The position numbers and the translations under genes are program-made. Shown one piece after another: positions 8,178 through 17,479 of a DNA stretch of 64,000 nucleotides; position 1 is the first letter of the stretch; each line of letters begins with the position of its first letter. A model generated the notes under the pieces. It did no database searches. It was not told the origin of the DNA and was given only the letters and a program-made list of their open reading frames with translations. Source of the stretch: Sulfurospirillum barnesii SES-3 (lineage in GTDB: Bacteria > Campylobacterota > Campylobacteria > Campylobacterales > Sulfurospirillaceae); NCBI RefSeq assembly GCF_000265295.1, contig NC_018002.1, positions 248,001 to 312,000 on the forward strand, in the 5' to 3' direction.

Positions 8178-9853
8178 TGTTTTCCTACCTTAGCCACAAA
8201 GAAGCGATGAAGTGCCGTTATGGCGAAGCGCTTTATAGTATCCCTGTTAATTTAGACTTTGGCTGTCCTAACCGTGAAAAAGATGGCACGGGTGGATGCA
8301 GTTTTTGCCCAGAACACGGTGCTCGTGCTGCCCAAATTGCCGATGCTAAGAGTGTGGAAGAGCAGATAGAAAAGGCGATTTTATTTGCTAAAAAACGCTA
8401 CAAAGCCACCTCCTTTGCGCTTTACATTCAAGCCTATACAGGCACGTTTGCCTCATTGTTGAAACAAAAAGAGGCGTACGAGAGGCTTTTGAGTCTTTAC
8501 CCTTTTAAAGCGTTGCACATTGGCACACGACCCGATTGTTTGAGTGATGCGACACTAGAGTATTTAGCAGAACTTAACAGCCGTTTGGATGTGGTGGTGG
8601 AACTTGGCGTACAGAGTTTGCACGATGCAAGTTTAAAGCGCATCAACCGTGGGCATAGTGCACACGCTTCGCTTGAAGCGATTAGGCGTTTACATGTAAA
8701 GGGTTTAAAGGTGTATGCGCATCTTATTATTGGTTTTCCTAATGAGAACTTTTTGATGTGGGAAGCCAGTGTGAGAGGGTTGGTGGAAGCGGGCATTGAT
8801 GGGATAAAATTTCATCATTTGCATGTTATCGCTGGTACGCAGTTGGCTCGTGAGTACGAGGCAGAAGCGTTTAAGGTTTTGAGTGAATACGAATACGCCG
8901 AAGCCTTGATGGCACTTTTGCGCATCATTCCTTTGCATATTCCTATCATTCGTCTTGCCACGGACACGCCTCAAAAAGAGCTTATCGCTCCGCTGTGGCA
9001 GATGGAAAAAGGGCACTTTGGTGAATACGTCGCTCAAAGTATGCGCTACCGTGGCATTAGGCAAGGTGATTTGGTGGAGAGTCAATCTCTCCTGCGGTAT
9101 GAAATACCTCACACCGTACACTTAAATGATGGAAGTACGACGTTTTACAGTGTTTGCTACAAAGATTATTATCATCCCAAAGCAGGAGCATACACGCAAG
9201 CACGCAGACTTTTTGTCGAGGGTTCTCATCTTAAAGAGCGTCTTTTGCAAGGCGATGTTGCCCTTTTGGATATTGGTTTTGGAATGGGATACAACACGCT
9301 TGAAGCGTTGCGTGTTGCCCAACAATGCTCCACGTTTTCTTTACATGTAAAGGCGATGGAACAGGATAGAATGCTTCTAAAACAAAGTGCCACGGTCGTT
9401 TCAGAAGCGTTACATGTAAAGATGCTTGAAACGCTTTTTACATGTAAGACGTATGAGGAAGCGTTTGTAAAGATAGACTTTCAAAACGTGGAAGCACGCT
9501 ATGGTGTGCAGGAGTTAGAAGAGCAGTTTGATGTGATTTTTCTTGACCCGTTTGTGGAGAGCAATAATGCTTCGTTGGTCAGTTTAGAGTTTCTAACGCT
9601 TTTAAAAATGCATCTCAAACCCACAGGCGTTTTGGTGGCGTCTACTTCTCTTCAAGCCGTACACGATGCGCTCATCTTAGCAGGGTTTGAGGTTGAAATT
9701 GTCCACTGCGTGGGAAATGACATAAAAGGGGTTATCGCCACGCCTTTGGTTACGCCAACGTTTTTACATGTAAGTCATCCTTATAGTGACCCGTATCTGG
9801 TTTGGAGCGATAAAAAGATAGAGAGCGAGCATCAAAAGCGAAGTTTGGTATAA
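8177..9853 (+). CDS. Radical SAM (YhcC/YtqA type) fused to an MnmC-like methyltransferase domain
   Basis: A 558-residue two-domain protein. Residues 1-310 are a radical-SAM enzyme of the TIGR01212 (YhcC/YtqA) type, with Cys30, Cys41 and Cys44 in CPNREKDGTGGCSFC as the cluster ligands. From about residue 318 it changes to a Rossmann methyltransferase like the MnmC methylating domain: HLNDGSTTFYSVCYKDYYHP, the SAM loop LLDIGFGMGYNT near residue 363, and the acidic LDPFVESNN near residue 456. MnmC makes mnm5U at tRNA position 34, and the YtqA family has been linked to the same pathway, so the fusion may do two successive wobble-uridine steps; that is inference. Five copies of the palindrome lie inside the gene. 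Confidence 0.8.
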   Translation: MFSYLSHKEAMKCRYGEALYSIPVNLDFGCPNREKDGTGGCSFCPEHGARAAQIADAKSVEEQIEKAILFAKKRYKATSFALYIQAYTGTFASLLKQKEAYERLLSLYPFKALHIGTRPDCLSDATLEYLAELNSRLDVVVELGVQSLHDASLKRINRGHSAHASLEAIRRLHVKGLKVYAHLIIGFPNENFLMWEASVRGLVEAGIDGIKFHHLHVIAGTQLAREYEAEAFKVLSEYEYAEALMALLRIIPLHIPIIRLATDTPQKELIAPLWQMEKGHFGEYVAQSMRYRGIRQGDLVESQSLLRYEIPHTVHLNDGSTTFYSVCYKDYYHPKAGAYTQARRLFVEGSHLKERLLQGDVALLDIGFGMGYNTLEALRVAQQCSTFSLHVKAMEQDRMLLKQSATVVSEALHVKMLETLFTCKTYEEAFVKIDFQNVEARYGVQELEEQFDVIFLDPFVESNNASLVSLEFLTLLKMHLKPTGVLVASTSLQAVHDALILAGFEVEIVHCVGNDIKGVIATPLVTPTFLHVSHPYSDPYLVWSDKKIESEHQKRSLV

Positions 9854-9880
9854 TAATTTTATGAAGTTAAAGGAGCAAAA

Positions 9881-10117
9881 ATGCAAATTGTCATCGATGT
9901 CAAAGAGGGCTATGCTACTCAGTTTTTGAGTATTTTACAGTCTTTGGATGGACGATTTTTCAATCACGTAAAAATTGAAAAAAATAGCCAGTTTATGCAC
10001 GATAAAACCTACCTTGAAAAAGAGCTTGAAGAGCTTAAAAGTGGTAAGGCAACGATGGTATCGCTTGAAGAGTTTGAAGCGCACATGAACAAGGTGCTTG
10101 ATGAATATGCACATTGA
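9881..10117 (+). CDS. Antitoxin of a type II toxin-antitoxin pair
   Basis: A 78-residue acidic protein directly before, and overlapping, a ParE/RelE-like toxin gene, with the ribosome site AAAGGAG. The N-terminal part (MQIVIDVKEGYATQFLSILQ) looks like a beta-strand plus helix, and the C-terminal part contains SLEEFEAHMNKVLDEY, as in Phd/RelB-like antitoxins that wrap the toxin. The family assignment depends largely on the partner. Confidence 0.7.
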   Translation: MQIVIDVKEGYATQFLSILQSLDGRFFNHVKIEKNSQFMHDKTYLEKELEELKSGKATMVSLEEFEAHMNKVLDEYAH

Positions 10118-10388
10118 ATTTAAAGAGAGTTTTCTTAAACGCTTTGAGAGTCAGCTTCGTTTTATAGCAAACGATAGTCCAAAAAATGCTCTAAAATTTA
10201 AAAATGAACTTCTAGCCCAAATTCGCTTGCTTGTCTCTCATCCCTTGAAATGCCGAAAATCTATCTATTTTGAAGATGAATCTATTCGTGATTTGGTGCA
10301 CAAGGGGTATACGATTGTGTATCGCATCCATGAAAATAAAATTGAGATTTTTGGTTTAACGAAATACCAAGAACACATTGCAGATTAA
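10101..10388 (+). CDS. ParE/RelE-family toxin
   Basis: A 95-residue basic protein of the RelE/ParE fold: a first helix pair (FLKRFESQLRFIANDSPKNALKF), then the strands RDLVHKGYTIVYRIHENKIEIFGL, where the VYRI strand and late residues are typical. RelE-like members cut mRNA on the ribosome and ParE-like ones poison gyrase; the sequence does not decide which. ATG codons at 10101 and 10107 both overlap the antitoxin end, so the pair is translationally coupled. No palindrome copy lies in either gene. Confidence 0.75.
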   Translation: MNMHIEFKESFLKRFESQLRFIANDSPKNALKFKNELLAQIRLLVSHPLKCRKSIYFEDESIRDLVHKGYTIVYRIHENKIEIFGLTKYQEHIAD

Positions 10389-10514
10389 AGAATGAGGGTA
10401 ACTAGTATATTAAGAATCTACTATATCTGTTACCTGTAATGATAAGTGTCAGGCTCTTATTTTGAACTATTAGTACTTTTATTAAAACATAACTACACCT
10501 TTCAGAAAAAACTC

Positions 10515-10526
10515 TTTACATGTAAA
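10515..10526. repeat. Palindrome TTTACATGTAAA in the psrA upstream region
   Basis: An exact 12-bp copy of the dispersed palindrome, about 190 bases before the psrA start. Because the motif is scattered everywhere in the window, it should not be taken as a psr-specific operator. Confidence 0.8.
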
Positions 10527-10641
10527 ACGTAAAAACATAAAATTTTAATATGTTTTTACGTCACAAATCTACCTCAATTCCCACAAAAAGCCTTTTAGTT
10601 TAAAATAAAACAAAAAAATATAAATTAAAGTTCGTCTTTCA

Positions 10642-10675
10642 AATTTACATAAAATTTACATAGCTTTCCTAAGAT
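10642..10675 (+). promoter_or_regulatory. 11-base-period direct repeat and -10 box before psrA
   Basis: AATTTACATA occurs twice (10642-10651 and 10653-10662), one helical turn apart, just before a possible -10 hexamer TAAGAT (10670-10675). The layout is the same as before tsdA but the repeat sequence differs, as expected if the two paralogous OmpR-type regulators recognise different sites. The pairing is inferred. Confidence 0.45.
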
Positions 10676-10707
10676 AACACTATCAAATCTTATGAAAAGG
10701 ATGAAAG

Positions 10708-13002
10708 ATGACTCAAATGCTTAGCCGAAGAAGTTTTCTAAAGCTCTCTTCAACAGCTGCTGCAGTTGCAGGTTTTTCGAGCATTCCTGGAACCCTAGGT
10801 GCCATGGATGACATCAAAAAACAGTACAAAGGCAACACAAAGTTTACCCCTAGCATTTGCGAAATGTGTACGAGTTCCTGTACCATTGAAGCACGGGTAG
10901 AAGATGGCAAAGGAATGTTTATTCGAGGAAATCCAAAGGATAAAAGCCGTGGTGGAAAAGTATGTGCGAGAGGAAGTGCAGGGTTTAATCAACTTTATGA
11001 CCCACAGCGTTTGGTAAAGCCTATTATGCGTGTAGGTGAGAGAGGTGAAGGAAAGTGGAAAGAGGTCAGTTGGGACGAAGCATACACTTTCATTGCCAAA
11101 AAACTTGAAGAGATTAAACAAAAACACGGTGCACATACGGTGGCATTTACCGCACGTAGCGGTTGGACGAAAACATGGTTTCACCATTTAGCCCAAGCCT
11201 ATGGTTCACACAACCTTTTTGGTCACGAAGCGACCTGTCCCTTAGCGTATGGTATGGCAGGGCAAGATGTTTTCAGTGCTAGCAGTGTCGGACGTGATTT
11301 TGCAAAAGCAAAATACATTATCAATATGGGACACAATGTTTTTGAGGGAATTGTTATCTCTTACGCACGTCAATACATGGACGCTCTCTCTCATGGTGCT
11401 AAAGTGGTTACCCTCGAGCCTAGGCTTTCAGCGATGGCAGCAAAATCGAGCGAGTGGCATGCCATTAAACCTGGGCATGATTTACCGTTTGTTTTAGCAT
11501 TTATGCATGTGTTAATTAACGAGAATCTTTACGATAAAAAATTTGTTGAGAAGTATTGTGAAGGGTTTGATGAACTCAAAGCGTCTATTGAGCCTTATAC
11601 TCCTGAAAAAATGGCAGTGGAGTGTGATATTCCAGCCGATACCATTAAACGCTTAGCCAGAGAGTTTGCCAAAGCAGCTCCAAAAGCGATTTTTGATTAC
11701 GGTCACCGTGTGACCTTTACACCACAAGAGTTAGAACTTCGTCGTGCAATGATGATGGTAAATGCACTTGTGGGTGCAGTAGAGCGAGATGGTGGTTATT
11801 ATTTAGGTAAAAATGCTGATTTTTACAACCAATTTATTGGTGAAGGCGAGCCTAAAGCACCGAAACTTAAAAAACCAAAAACACCTGCTTATCCTAAAGT
11901 AGATGTTCCTAGAATAGATAGAATTGGTGAAAAGGACAGTGAGTTTTTCCTTGCCAGTAAAGGTGCTGGAATTGTGACCTTAGTTCCACATGCAGCGCTC
12001 AATGAACTCCCAGGCGTGGGCTATAAATTGCATGGTTGGTTTATCGCTCGTAACAATCCTGTCATGACACAATCCAATATGGAAAATGTCATTCAAGCAC
12101 TTAAAGCGATGGATTTAGTTGTGGTTTATGACATTCAAGTCTCTGATACAGCATGGTTTGCCGATGTCGTGCTTCCAGATACAACTTATTTAGAGCGAGA
12201 TGAAGAGTTTACCGCCAGTGGAAGTAAAAACCCAAGCTATGGCGTTGGTCGTCAAAAAGTCGTTGAGCCTATTGGGGAGAGCAGACCGCCATGGAGAGTC
12301 GCCAAAGAATTGGGTGAAAAAATGGGTTTAGGGGCGTACTTCCCGTACAAAGATATTGAAGATTATCGTTTGCAACAAGTGGGAGATAATATTGATTTAC
12401 TCGCAAAATTAAAAGCAAATGGAAGTGCGAGTTTTGGTGTACCTTTGATGTTGCAAGAGAAAAAAAGCGTGGCTGAGTTTGTAAAAAAATTCCCAAGCGC
12501 TGCAGTGCATGTCAATGCTGAGGGAACCATTGATTTTCCAAAGAAAATTAAACTCTTTAGCCCAAAACTTGAAGAAGTTTCCAAAAAAGGAGCGCTGAGC
12601 TACGAGCCTCACAAATACAAAGAGAATGATGAGCTCTATTTTATCAATGGAAAATCAGCGGTAAGAAGTAACTCACACAATGGAAACAACCTTTGGTTAA
12701 ACAACCTTTTAGATGATGCAGCGGTGTGGATTCACCCCAAAACAGCAGGGCGTTTAGGCATTAAAGATGGTGATAAAATTGAAGTATATAATAAATACTC
12801 CTCTCAAAAAGGCAAGGCACTTATCACCAAAGGTGTACGTGAAGATACCGTATTTGCTTACTTTGGTTTTGGGCATGTGAGTAAAGAGTTAAAACGTGCG
12901 TATGGAAAAGGTGTGAATAGCAATGCGCTTTATTCGCCATTGGTTTCGCCAAATTCTGGTATGAATTTACATATCGCTGGCGTTAAAGTCAAAAAAGCGT
13001 AA
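10708..13002 (+). CDS. psrA: Molybdopterin oxidoreductase, PsrA/PhsA-type catalytic subunit (copy 1)
   Basis: A 764-residue exported molybdoenzyme with a twin-arginine signal ([10 protein letters not shown]). An N-terminal [4Fe-4S] site is formed by Cys51, Cys54, Cys58 and Cys86. Cys177 in [10 protein letters not shown] is at the position that ligates molybdenum in the polysulfide/thiosulfate reductase branch, where nitrate reductase has Asp and formate dehydrogenase has Cys or Sec. The C-terminal part is the dinucleotide-binding domain ([18 protein letters not shown]). With the next two genes it makes a PsrABC-type complex that reduces polysulfide, thiosulfate or a related compound on the outer face of the membrane. 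The exact substrate cannot be read from sequence alone. It contains no palindrome copy. Confidence 0.88.
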   Translation: MTQMLSRRSFLKLSSTAAAVAGFSSIPGTLGAMDDIKKQYKGNTKFTPSICEMCTSSCTIEARVEDGKGMFIRGNPKDKSRGGKVCARGSAGFNQLYDPQRLVKPIMRVGERGEGKWKEVSWDEAYTFIAKKLEEIKQKHGAHTVAFTARSGWTKTWFHHLAQAYGSHNLFGHEATCPLAYGMAGQDVFSASSVGRDFAKAKYIINMGHNVFEGIVISYARQYMDALSHGAKVVTLEPRLSAMAAKSSEWHAIKPGHDLPFVLAFMHVLINENLYDKKFVEKYCEGFDELKASIEPYTPEKMAVECDIPADTIKRLAREFAKAAPKAIFDYGHRVTFTPQELELRRAMMMVNALVGAVERDGGYYLGKNADFYNQFIGEGEPKAPKLKKPKTPAYPKVDVPRIDRIGEKDSEFFLASKGAGIVTLVPHAALNELPGVGYKLHGWFIARNNPVMTQSNMENVIQALKAMDLVVVYDIQVSDTAWFADVVLPDTTYLERDEEFTASGSKNPSYGVGRQKVVEPIGESRPPWRVAKELGEKMGLGAYFPYKDIEDYRLQQVGDNIDLLAKLKANGSASFGVPLMLQEKKSVAEFVKKFPSAAVHVNAEGTIDFPKKIKLFSPKLEEVSKKGALSYEPHKYKENDELYFINGKSAVRSNSHNGNNLWLNNLLDDAAVWIHPKTAGRLGIKDGDKIEVYNKYSSQKGKALITKGVREDTVFAYFGFGHVSKELKRAYGKGVNSNALYSPLVSPNSGMNLHIAGVKVKKA

Positions 13003-13017
13003 GGGGAGGATAAGACA

Positions 13018-13590
13018 ATGGCAAAAAAATATGCAATGATTCACGACAACAATCTCTGCATCGGCTGTCAAGCGTGCAATGTAGCGTGTCGGTCTGAAAA
13101 TCAAATACCAGAATCGGTCTATCGTTTACAAGTATGGATTAAACCTGAGGAGTATCCTAATGGAACCCTAGGCTATGAATACCACCGCCAATCGTGTGTG
13201 CATTGTGAAAACACACCCTGTGTAAGTGTCTATCCAACCCATGCTTCGTTTAAAAATGAAGATGGCATCGTCCTTGTGGATGTGGATTTGTGTGTGGGAT
13301 GTTTGTACTGTGTGGCAGCATGTCCCTACCAAGCACGTTACGTAGACCCAGTAACCAAAGCCCCCAACAAATGTACGTTCTGTCATGAGTCTCGCTTAAG
13401 CAGGGGCGAGGAGCCAGCGTGTGTGACAGTATGTCCTACGGATGCTTTAGTCTTTGGCGATTTAAATGATCCTAAGAGCAAAATCAATACGGTACTTTCA
13501 GAACGTGTGACGTACCGACAAAAAGAGCGACTTGGAACAAAGCCAAAAATGTTTATTGTACCAAACCATAAAGGAGGGATTAAATCATGA
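13018..13590 (+). CDS. psrB: PsrB-type ferredoxin-like electron-transfer subunit (copy 1), with one cluster Cys replaced by Tyr
   Basis: A 190-residue iron-sulfur subunit that passes electrons from the membrane subunit to PsrA. The cysteine sets CIGCQACNVAC, CVHCENTPC, CVGCLYCVAAC, CTFC and CVTVC fit four [4Fe-4S] clusters. In the second set the fourth cysteine is missing: CVSVYPTHAS has Tyr72 (TAT) where the paralogue at 19.8 kb and the family have Cys (TGT). One cluster is therefore expected to be incomplete, altered or differently ligated, or the base is a sequence error. It has no signal of its own and probably travels with PsrA by the twin-arginine route. It follows psrA by 15 bases and overlaps psrC by 4. 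Confidence 0.88.
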   Translation: MAKKYAMIHDNNLCIGCQACNVACRSENQIPESVYRLQVWIKPEEYPNGTLGYEYHRQSCVHCENTPCVSVYPTHASFKNEDGIVLVDVDLCVGCLYCVAACPYQARYVDPVTKAPNKCTFCHESRLSRGEEPACVTVCPTDALVFGDLNDPKSKINTVLSERVTYRQKERLGTKPKMFIVPNHKGGIKS

Positions 13591-14552
13591 ATCACATTGC
13601 AGGCTCTTTAGAGCAATATTCAACACTTATATGGCATTGGCCTATTGCGGTTTATCTTTTCCTAGCAGGACTCTCAGCAGGAGCTGCTATGACCTCTTTA
13701 ATGGTAAAATGGATGGAGGGCAATAACAAAGCGCCATGGGATGGTTTAATTAAAGCAGGTGCGCTTTTAGCGCCACTCACCATTTGTTTGGGTCTGTTTT
13801 TATTAATTTTTGATTTAACAAGACCCCTTCATTTTTGGAAATTATTGATTCATTATAACTTTAGTTCCGTCATGACACTGGGTGTTTTAGGGCTTTTCAT
13901 CTATACACCGCTGAGTTTTCTTTACGCAGCCATAAAATTTAAACCGTGGTTGTTTGAAACAGGTCCTTTTGCAGGACTTTTAAAACCGTTTAAAGGCATC
14001 ATTGACGGTATTGGTGACAATCCAGCATGGTTGGAGAGAACTCTCTTTTTGTTTGCGGTCATCATTGGTATCTATACAGGCTTTTTACTCTCAGCCATGT
14101 ACAGCTATCCGCTTTTTAACACACCATTGTTACCGATTTTGTTCCTAGCCTCTGGGCTTTCATCAGGGGTTGCGGCTTCTATTTTGTTTGGGCTTCTCTT
14201 TTTCAAATCAGAGGTTAATCAAAAAAATGCCAAATACCTTTTAGAGCTTGATTTAAGAGTTGTTCCTATGGAGTTGTTACTTTTATTTGCACTTTTTGTA
14301 GGCATGTACTTTCAAGGTGGCGATAAAACACTGGTTGCTATTCAAGCCTTAACCACAGGTGTGTGGGCGTATGTGTTCTGGATAGGTGTCATTGGCATAG
14401 GTATTGCTACACCACTTTTAATTGCCGTGACGGCTTTAAAACATCATGCGTACCGTGTCGGTTACATTTTGCTCAATTCTGTGGTGGTACTTGTGGGTGT
14501 TGTTTTTTTAAGACTTTACATTCTCTACGCAGGTCAAACGTTTGTAGGATGA
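13587..14552 (+). CDS. psrC: NrfD/PsrC-type membrane subunit (copy 1)
   Basis: A 321-residue integral membrane protein with about eight or nine segments, of the NrfD/PsrC family. It anchors PsrAB and oxidises menaquinol. The start WHWPIAVYLFLAGLSAGAAM is the family's typical first segment, and the paralogue at 20.3 kb is alike along its whole length. Its start overlaps the psrB stop by 4 bases. A stem-loop follows it. Confidence 0.88.
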   Translation: MNHIAGSLEQYSTLIWHWPIAVYLFLAGLSAGAAMTSLMVKWMEGNNKAPWDGLIKAGALLAPLTICLGLFLLIFDLTRPLHFWKLLIHYNFSSVMTLGVLGLFIYTPLSFLYAAIKFKPWLFETGPFAGLLKPFKGIIDGIGDNPAWLERTLFLFAVIIGIYTGFLLSAMYSYPLFNTPLLPILFLASGLSSGVAASILFGLLFFKSEVNQKNAKYLLELDLRVVPMELLLLFALFVGMYFQGGDKTLVAIQALTTGVWAYVFWIGVIGIGIATPLLIAVTALKHHAYRVGYILLNSVVVLVGVVFLRLYILYAGQTFVG

Positions 14553-14563
14553 TTGTACGATAC

Positions 14564-14587
14564 AAAGCTCCCTTTTTTGGGAGCTTT
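14564..14587 (+). terminator. Stem-loop after the first psr operon
   Basis: AAAGCTCCC and GGGAGCTTT pair perfectly around six T residues. No T-run follows on the plus strand, so it may be a weak terminator or an RNA-stabilising hairpin that lets some reading through into the FIST gene. Confidence 0.5.
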
Positions 14588-14668
14588 GAGAGACTTGTTC
14601 ATTCCCAGTAGATTGTGATAAAATGCTAATGTCAAAGGCCATTGAATATCTATGAACAAGGTGTAATT

Positions 14669-17479
14669 GTGAAACTAACCACTTACAGGTATGAAAGCCT
14701 TGAAGCCTTAGAGGCATTTCTTACAAAGACGTTTCCTCCCGATGCTCATCTTTTTATTCAACTTTTTTGCGGTAATACAAATCATCAAATCCTTCAGCCC
14801 CTTTTAGAGTGTTTAAAATCACAGCTTAGCAACAGTGTGATTATTGGTACAAGTACCACAGGAGAAATTAGCTCAGGGTGCATTCATACTTCTTCCATAC
14901 AGATTAGTTTTTGTCATCTTCAAAAGAGTCGTGCTAAAGCCTATTATTTTGCAAAGGCAGATTTTGAAAGTGGGCAAAAAGCAGCACAAAAACTCATTGA
15001 GAAAGAGACACGAGTGTGTATCTCTTTTGCGTATCCTTTTGGAGAGGATAATAGTGAAAATTTTTTAGAAGGCTTTAATAGCGTATGTTCGCATGTTCCC
15101 ATAGCTGGGGGGAATGCTTCAGATGAGTTTTTATTTTCGGATGCGTTTATTATTTGCGAAAATCACATTTACACGCAAGGGATTGTGCTGGTGGGATTGA
15201 GTGGAAAATCCTTACATGTAAACCATAAGTATTCACTGGGATGGATTCCTATTGGCAAAGAAATGTGTATTACCAAAGCCCATCATAACAGTGTGTATGA
15301 AATAGATCATCAACCCGTACAAGCGATTTATCAGCACTATTTAGGAGCGAAAAGCGTTCAAAATCTTCCCTTTAGTGCGATGGAATTTCCTTTTATGAAA
15401 ATTTGTGATGGCATGGAAGTGTACCGCTCTTTGATTGGCGTTAATCCTGATGGTTCTTTACTGTATGCAGGGCATCTTCACGAGGGTGATAGGGTGCGTT
15501 TTGCTATTGGCAATATCGAGGAGATTATGCATAAAGCATTGCTCCTTCAGCAAGCTATTGATAAAAAACCAACTGAAGCTTTGTTTATCTATTCGTGCAG
15601 TGCACGAAAGGTTTTTTTACAAGAGCATTTAGCGTATGAGTGTGAGCTTTTGGAGCAAATTGCCCCCACCGCAGGGTTTTTTAGTTACGGTGAGTTTTTT
15701 CACACCGCACATCACCACCAGCTTTTAAATCTTACCACCACAGTGTTAGGACTAAGCGAGTCTGATTTTATTGTCTCACACACGGCTACTAGTAAACCCG
15801 AAGTGGTATGTTCAACACTCAAATCCTTAACCCATCTGGTGAATGTTACCCAACATGAATTAGACCTCAATACAAATTTTCTGAGCCAATATAAAAATGT
15901 TTTGGATGCGTGTTGTATTGTTTCAAAAATGGATTGTAAGGGTGTTATTACCTACGTGAATGAGGCATTTCGTGAAATGTCAGGGTATTCGTATGAGGAA
16001 ATTATTGGACAAACGCATCGCATTTTTAGACCCAGTGATGCGGATCTTGTGGTGTATGAAAATTTATGGAATACCATTCGTCAGAAAAAGATTTGGAAAG
16101 GGATTACCAGAGGCATTGATAAAAAAGGAGCCGTGCACTACTTACAAAATACTGTGATGCCTATTTTGGATGCAAAAGGGGAGATTTTAGAATATATTTG
16201 TGCGCATTTTAGTATTACTGAATTGGTTTTAAAAGACCAAATCATTGAAAAACATTTTAAAGATGAACTGACAGGTTTTGGAAACCGTGAAGCCTTGTTT
16301 TATCGTTTGAGCTTACATGAGAAAAAGCAACTCTTAATTCTATTTAATGTAGTAGGCTTCTCAGAAATTAATGATTATTTAGGGTATGACGTAGGCGATG
16401 CGCTTTTAAAAAATATTGCACAGTTCTTAATGCACTCTTTTCAAGAACATTTGGATGTTGTTTTTCGAACCAATGGGGATGAATTTGCGGTATTGCTGAG
16501 TCATTATGATTTTGAAGAGAGTCTTTTGATGAAAGAGCGCATAAAAAAAATTGTGCATGAATTAGAAAAAAAAGTTTTCACGCTGTACGGTTATGATGTT
16601 TTAATACGCTTAAATGTAGGTGTGGCGCAAGAGCTTGGAAGTAAAGTGTATCGGTGTGCGCATATTGCACTCAAAGAGGCGAAAAGAGAAAATCAGCTCA
16701 TTGTGTTTTACAATACCAACCATGCTCTCAAAAAAAGAACCACCCATAATCTTCAAATTATCCAAAAGATAAAACGTGCGATAGAACACGATCGAATTGT
16801 TCCTTTTTATCAAGGAATTTACGATAATGCACAGCAGAAAATTACCAAATATGAAGTATTGATGCGGCTAATGGAAGAAGATGGAACCTACTTAAGCCCT
16901 TATTTCTTTTTGGAACAAGCAAAAAAGACACGGCTTTATGAGAAGCTTACAAAAATCATGATTCAAAAAGCATTTGCGTATTTGAAAGATTTTGATGTGG
17001 ATTTTTCGATTAATTTTACCAAAGGCGATATTCTCTCATCATCGGTAAAAGAGTGCTTGTACGAAACGATCAAAAAATATCAGTGTGGGCATCGGGTGAT
17101 TTTAGAAATTGTGGAGTCTGAGGGCATTGAAAATTTTAGTGAAATTATCCATTTCATCCACGAAGTCAAAAAATTAGGCTGTCGTATTGCCATTGATGAT
17201 TTTGGTACGGGGTACTCAAATTTTACCTATTTGGTTAAGTTGGATGTTGATTTTATTAAAATTGATGGTTCTATTATTAAAGCCATTGCTACCAATGAGG
17301 TGAACCGTATGATGACGCAAACCATTGTCTCTTTTGCACATAAAATGGGCTATGAAGTGGTGGCAGAATTTGTGGATAATCCGCAAGTACAAGCCATACT
17401 GGAAGAGTTACATGTAAACTTTTCTCAAGGCTATTTGTTTAGTAAGCCTAGTGCACTGATTCATCAAGCGAGTGTGTAA
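14669..17479 (+). CDS. FIST-PAS-GGDEF-EAL cyclic-di-GMP signalling protein
   Basis: A soluble protein of about 936 residues with four parts: FIST_N and FIST_C (about residues 10-380; GTSTTGEISSG near 65), a PAS domain (about 405-525; VNEAFREMSGYSYEEIIGQT), a GGDEF domain (about 535-690) and an EAL domain (about 695-930). FIST domains are thought to bind small ligands. The GGDEF signature is degenerate (NGDEF), so cyclase activity is doubtful. The EAL domain has EVLMRL for EAL but keeps the metal and catalytic residues (IDDFGTGYSNF, IKIDGS, QGYLFSKP), so phosphodiesterase activity is likely. GTG at 14669 is preferred because AAGG lies before it; a TTG at 14642 is in frame. It runs directly into the second psr operon. 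Confidence 0.85.
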   Translation: MKLTTYRYESLEALEAFLTKTFPPDAHLFIQLFCGNTNHQILQPLLECLKSQLSNSVIIGTSTTGEISSGCIHTSSIQISFCHLQKSRAKAYYFAKADFESGQKAAQKLIEKETRVCISFAYPFGEDNSENFLEGFNSVCSHVPIAGGNASDEFLFSDAFIICENHIYTQGIVLVGLSGKSLHVNHKYSLGWIPIGKEMCITKAHHNSVYEIDHQPVQAIYQHYLGAKSVQNLPFSAMEFPFMKICDGMEVYRSLIGVNPDGSLLYAGHLHEGDRVRFAIGNIEEIMHKALLLQQAIDKKPTEALFIYSCSARKVFLQEHLAYECELLEQIAPTAGFFSYGEFFHTAHHHQLLNLTTTVLGLSESDFIVSHTATSKPEVVCSTLKSLTHLVNVTQHELDLNTNFLSQYKNVLDACCIVSKMDCKGVITYVNEAFREMSGYSYEEIIGQTHRIFRPSDADLVVYENLWNTIRQKKIWKGITRGIDKKGAVHYLQNTVMPILDAKGEILEYICAHFSITELVLKDQIIEKHFKDELTGFGNREALFYRLSLHEKKQLLILFNVVGFSEINDYLGYDVGDALLKNIAQFLMHSFQEHLDVVFRTNGDEFAVLLSHYDFEESLLMKERIKKIVHELEKKVFTLYGYDVLIRLNVGVAQELGSKVYRCAHIALKEAKRENQLIVFYNTNHALKKRTTHNLQIIQKIKRAIEHDRIVPFYQGIYDNAQQKITKYEVLMRLMEEDGTYLSPYFFLEQAKKTRLYEKLTKIMIQKAFAYLKDFDVDFSINFTKGDILSSSVKECLYETIKKYQCGHRVILEIVESEGIENFSEIIHFIHEVKKLGCRIAIDDFGTGYSNFTYLVKLDVDFIKIDGSIIKAIATNEVNRMMTQTIVSFAHKMGYEVVAEFVDNPQVQAILEELHVNFSQGYLFSKPSALIHQASV

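Larger units (their letters stand above)
10389..10707. other. 319-base non-coding region before the first psr operon
   Basis: No plausible gene is seen. The region is A+T-rich, holds one palindrome copy (10515-10526) and, near its right end, a direct repeat and -10 box that probably form the psrA promoter. Confidence 0.6.
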
